The notes under the pieces: generated by a model | Database searches by the model: none | What the model was told of the DNA's origin: nothing | The model's input: only the letters and a program-made list of their open reading frames with translations | DNA from: Nitrososphaerota archaeon | GTDB lineage: Archaea > Thermoproteota > Nitrososphaeria_A > Caldarchaeales > Wolframiiraptoraceae | NCBI GenBank assembly: GCA_021160205.1 | Contig: JAGHCZ010000030.1 | Span: 1-6,273 of the forward strand | DNA: 6,273 nt | Direction of reading: 5' to 3' | Translations under genes and position numbers: made by a program | Shown here: one piece after another, positions 5,320-6,273 of the stretch | How the letters are laid out: each line of letters begins with the position of its first letter | How positions within the stretch are numbered: the stretch's first letter is position 1

Positions 5320-5682
5320 ATGGTGAGCAGGAAAAAGGTGGTAAAAGCGGGATTCAAGTTGAGCATCCTAAAGTCTATTCCGAAGGAGGCGAGGAAGGCC
5401 GAGTTCTGGAAGAGGGTTATCGAGGAGGCCGAGCGATCTAGGAGGAGCAGAAGGGCCGTAAACCTATACAAGTTGAACAGGTTGACTCGAAGCGGGGATG
5501 TGGTCTACGTTCCGGGAAAAGTGCTTGGAACGGGGAGCCTTGATCACTCGATAACGATCTCGGCTTTCAGTTTCTCAAAAACGGCCTATGAAAAGCTCGT
5601 AAAATCGGGAAGCACGGTACTGACCACGAGGGAATTTGCGGAGAAATATCCAACCGGAAGCGGCATAAAGCTCATAGGATAA
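5320..5682 (+). CDS. rpl18e: Large ribosomal subunit protein eL18 (archaeal L18e)
   Basis: This 120-residue basic ribosomal protein belongs to the archaeal/eukaryotic L18e family (related in fold to bacterial L15) and binds 23S rRNA in the 50S subunit. Landmarks: FWKRVIEEAERSRRSRRAVNL (29-49), KLNRLTRSGDVVYVPGKVLG (51-70), GSLDHSITISAFSFS (72-86) and the C-terminal glycine-rich YPTGSGIKLIG (110-120). The length equals that typical of archaeal L18e. An in-frame ATG at 5290 would add ten hydrophobic residues (MTWILFLQSA) not found in the family and would place the start codon inside a TATA-like box, so ATG 5320 is preferred; GTG 5323 is immediately next to it. The gene follows rpo3 by 37 bases, the classical archaeal order. 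rpl13, usually next, is displaced by an opposing gene. Confidence 0.95.
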   Translation: MVSRKKVVKAGFKLSILKSIPKEARKAEFWKRVIEEAERSRRSRRAVNLYKLNRLTRSGDVVYVPGKVLGTGSLDHSITISAFSFSKTAYEKLVKSGSTVLTTREFAEKYPTGSGIKLIG

Positions 5683-5690
5683 TTTTTCTT
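5683..5690 (+). terminator. T-rich terminator after rpl18e
   Basis: TTTTTCTT starts right after the rpl18e stop codon. Archaeal RNA polymerase terminates at such T-tracts without a hairpin. Its place ahead of an opposing gene fits an end of transcription here. Confidence 0.45.
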
Positions 5691-5727
5691 CCGATCGTTT
5701 GGCGGTAAATCGTAATGTGAAGCTTGA

Positions 5728-6105
5728 TCAAGGAGTCTTAGAGGATTTTTTCAAGTTTGAGGCTCCAACTATTATTAGGAGCAATCCCAATCCTACGAAC
5801 ACTATTCCTCCTGCATATTGGAGGATTTGATGCGAGAGATAGCCGATCATGCTTAAGCCGAGAGAAATAAACCCTATCCCAATGATCGTTAAAGCTATTC
5901 CCCCCACGCTTCTCGGAAGAGAGATCGAGACTCTTTTCCTGATCTTGATGAAGGAGCCCAACAGAAAGCCGACCCCCATTCCTATTATCACTCCTGGGCC
6001 GCCGTCGCCTAGAATCATGCCCACTCCAAGCCCCATGAACATGCACGCGACGAAGATCTCCCAAGACCACTTCTCTTTCTTAGCGGCTTCGCGTTCACCT
6101 GCCAT
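5728..6105 (-). CDS. Small four-helix integral membrane protein, function unknown
   Basis: I do not recognise a family. The 125-residue product has a charged N terminus (MAGEREAAKKEKW) and four hydrophobic segments at about 14-33, 36-54, 66-90 and 93-117. A basic loop KIRKRVS (53-60) lies between helices two and three, and a short basic tail (KKSSK) ends the protein, which suggests both termini face the cytoplasm. Helices one, two and four are rich in glycine (GLGVGMILGDGGPGVIIGMGVGFLLGS is split across the first pair), as in tightly packed helical hairpins. There is no signal peptide cleavage site or catalytic motif. ATG 6105 is supported by a TATA-like element on this strand at about 6131-6137, giving a nearly leaderless mRNA. 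The open frame is intact with hydrophobic patterning, so it is probably real. It lies antiparallel between rpl18e and rpl13, a place that is usually gene-free. Confidence 0.75.
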   Translation of the reverse strand: MAGEREAAKKEKWSWEIFVACMFMGLGVGMILGDGGPGVIIGMGVGFLLGSFIKIRKRVSISLPRSVGGIALTIIGIGFISLGLSMIGYLSHQILQYAGGIVFVGLGLLLIIVGASNLKKSSKTP

Positions 6106-6130
6106 GCCAGTTGAGAAGAGCCTATTTGAA

Positions 6131-6143
6131 GATAAAAGGTTAA
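6131..6143 (-). promoter_or_regulatory. Probable promoter of the small membrane protein gene
   Basis: Read on the - strand, GTTAACC precedes TTTTATC. A TATA centre near 6134 predicts transcription from about 6108, only a few bases before ATG 6105. Confidence 0.4.
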
Positions 6144-6173
6144 CTAAAGCTCGGAATGCTCGGTCATAGGAGG

Positions 6174-6181
6174 CTATATAT
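6174..6181 (+). promoter_or_regulatory. TATA box of rpl13
   Basis: CTATATAT is centred near 6177 and predicts transcription from about 6203, some 7 bases before TTG 6210. It is divergent from the membrane-protein promoter about 40 bases away. Confidence 0.5.
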
Positions 6182-6209
6182 TCAGGCTTTTACCGGTTCT
6201 GGTGGAGCC

Positions 6210-6273
6210 TTGAAGGAATTGCAGGCATTAGAAACGAGGAAGGAGGTCGTGATCGACGTCGCGGGGCATAGGC
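6210..6273 (+). CDS. rpl13: Large ribosomal subunit protein uL13, N-terminal start (3' partial)
   Basis: Only the first 21 codons are visible. The translated start is MKELQALETRKEVVIDVAGHR (with TTG read as Met, and the last residue at the window edge). The segment VVIDVAGHR matches the N-terminal strand of L13, which in the family reads like V-ID-x-GH-x-LGRLAS. L13 is an early-assembling 50S protein that binds 23S rRNA. The identification is helped by position: in archaea rpl13 normally follows rpl18e, often with rps9 next. TTG 6210 fits a TATA box at 6174-6181; TTG 6219 is an in-frame alternative. GGTGGA at 6201-6206 is only 3 bases ahead, too close for an ideal Shine-Dalgarno motif to the first TTG and 12 from the second. 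Confidence 0.75.
   Translation, partial: MKELQALETRKEVVIDVAGHR

Noticed and set aside
5738..6070. 110-codon - strand frame overlapping the membrane protein gene
   Set aside because: It is a shifted frame of the same strand, with Arg/Ser-rich composition and no hydrophobic pattern; the frame from ATG 6105 has four clear membrane segments and a promoter.
5849..6169. 106-codon + strand frame opposite the membrane protein gene
   Set aside because: Proline-rich antisense shadow of the glycine-rich helices, running past the divergent promoters; no family features.

Overview
This 6.3 kb window is archaeal chromosomal DNA, most likely from a thermophilic member of the Thermoproteota/TACK side of the tree. 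The evidence is a Rpo3 (RpoD) RNA polymerase subunit next to ribosomal protein L18e and the start of L13, an archaeal PAC2-family protein, TATA/BRE-type promoters about 35-45 bases before start codons, many GTG and TTG starts, and heavy use of AGG/AGA and ATA codons. The exact lineage cannot be fixed from the sequence alone.

Layout. Positions 1-2977 hold the distal part of a peptide (Dpp/Opp-type) ABC importer operon on the + strand: the tail of a DppB-like permease, a DppC-like permease, and DppD-like and DppF-like ATPases. Both ATPases keep four cysteines in their C-terminal domains. The genes are tightly packed, with Shine-Dalgarno motifs that fix the starts and a TTGA overlap between the two ATPase genes. 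The substrate-binding protein and most of DppB lie outside the window. Next comes a PAC2-family gene (+), which meets a macro-domain (ADP-ribose binding/hydrolase) gene (-) tail to tail with overlapping stop codons.

A 245-base intergenic region (4387-4631) carries divergent promoters for the macro gene and for rpo3. The macro promoter TATA box is a 12-bp palindrome bracketed by a perfect 9-bp inverted repeat, a plausible operator. Then come rpo3 and rpl18e (+). rpl18e seems to have its own promoter, so the longest open frame overstates its N terminus. A small four-helix membrane protein gene lies on the opposite strand between rpl18e and the beginning of rpl13 (+), breaking what is usually a continuous rpl18e-rpl13 cluster.

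How the parts work together: the first third imports peptides using ATP; the last third is core transcription and translation machinery; the PAC2 and macro-domain genes between them have only family-level functions. I saw no mobile elements, CRISPR arrays, tRNA or rRNA genes. No clearly novel multi-gene system is evident. The best leads are the operator-like structure at 4406-4444, the compact Rpo3 without its ferredoxin-like domain, and the rearranged rpo3/rpl18e/rpl13 cluster.
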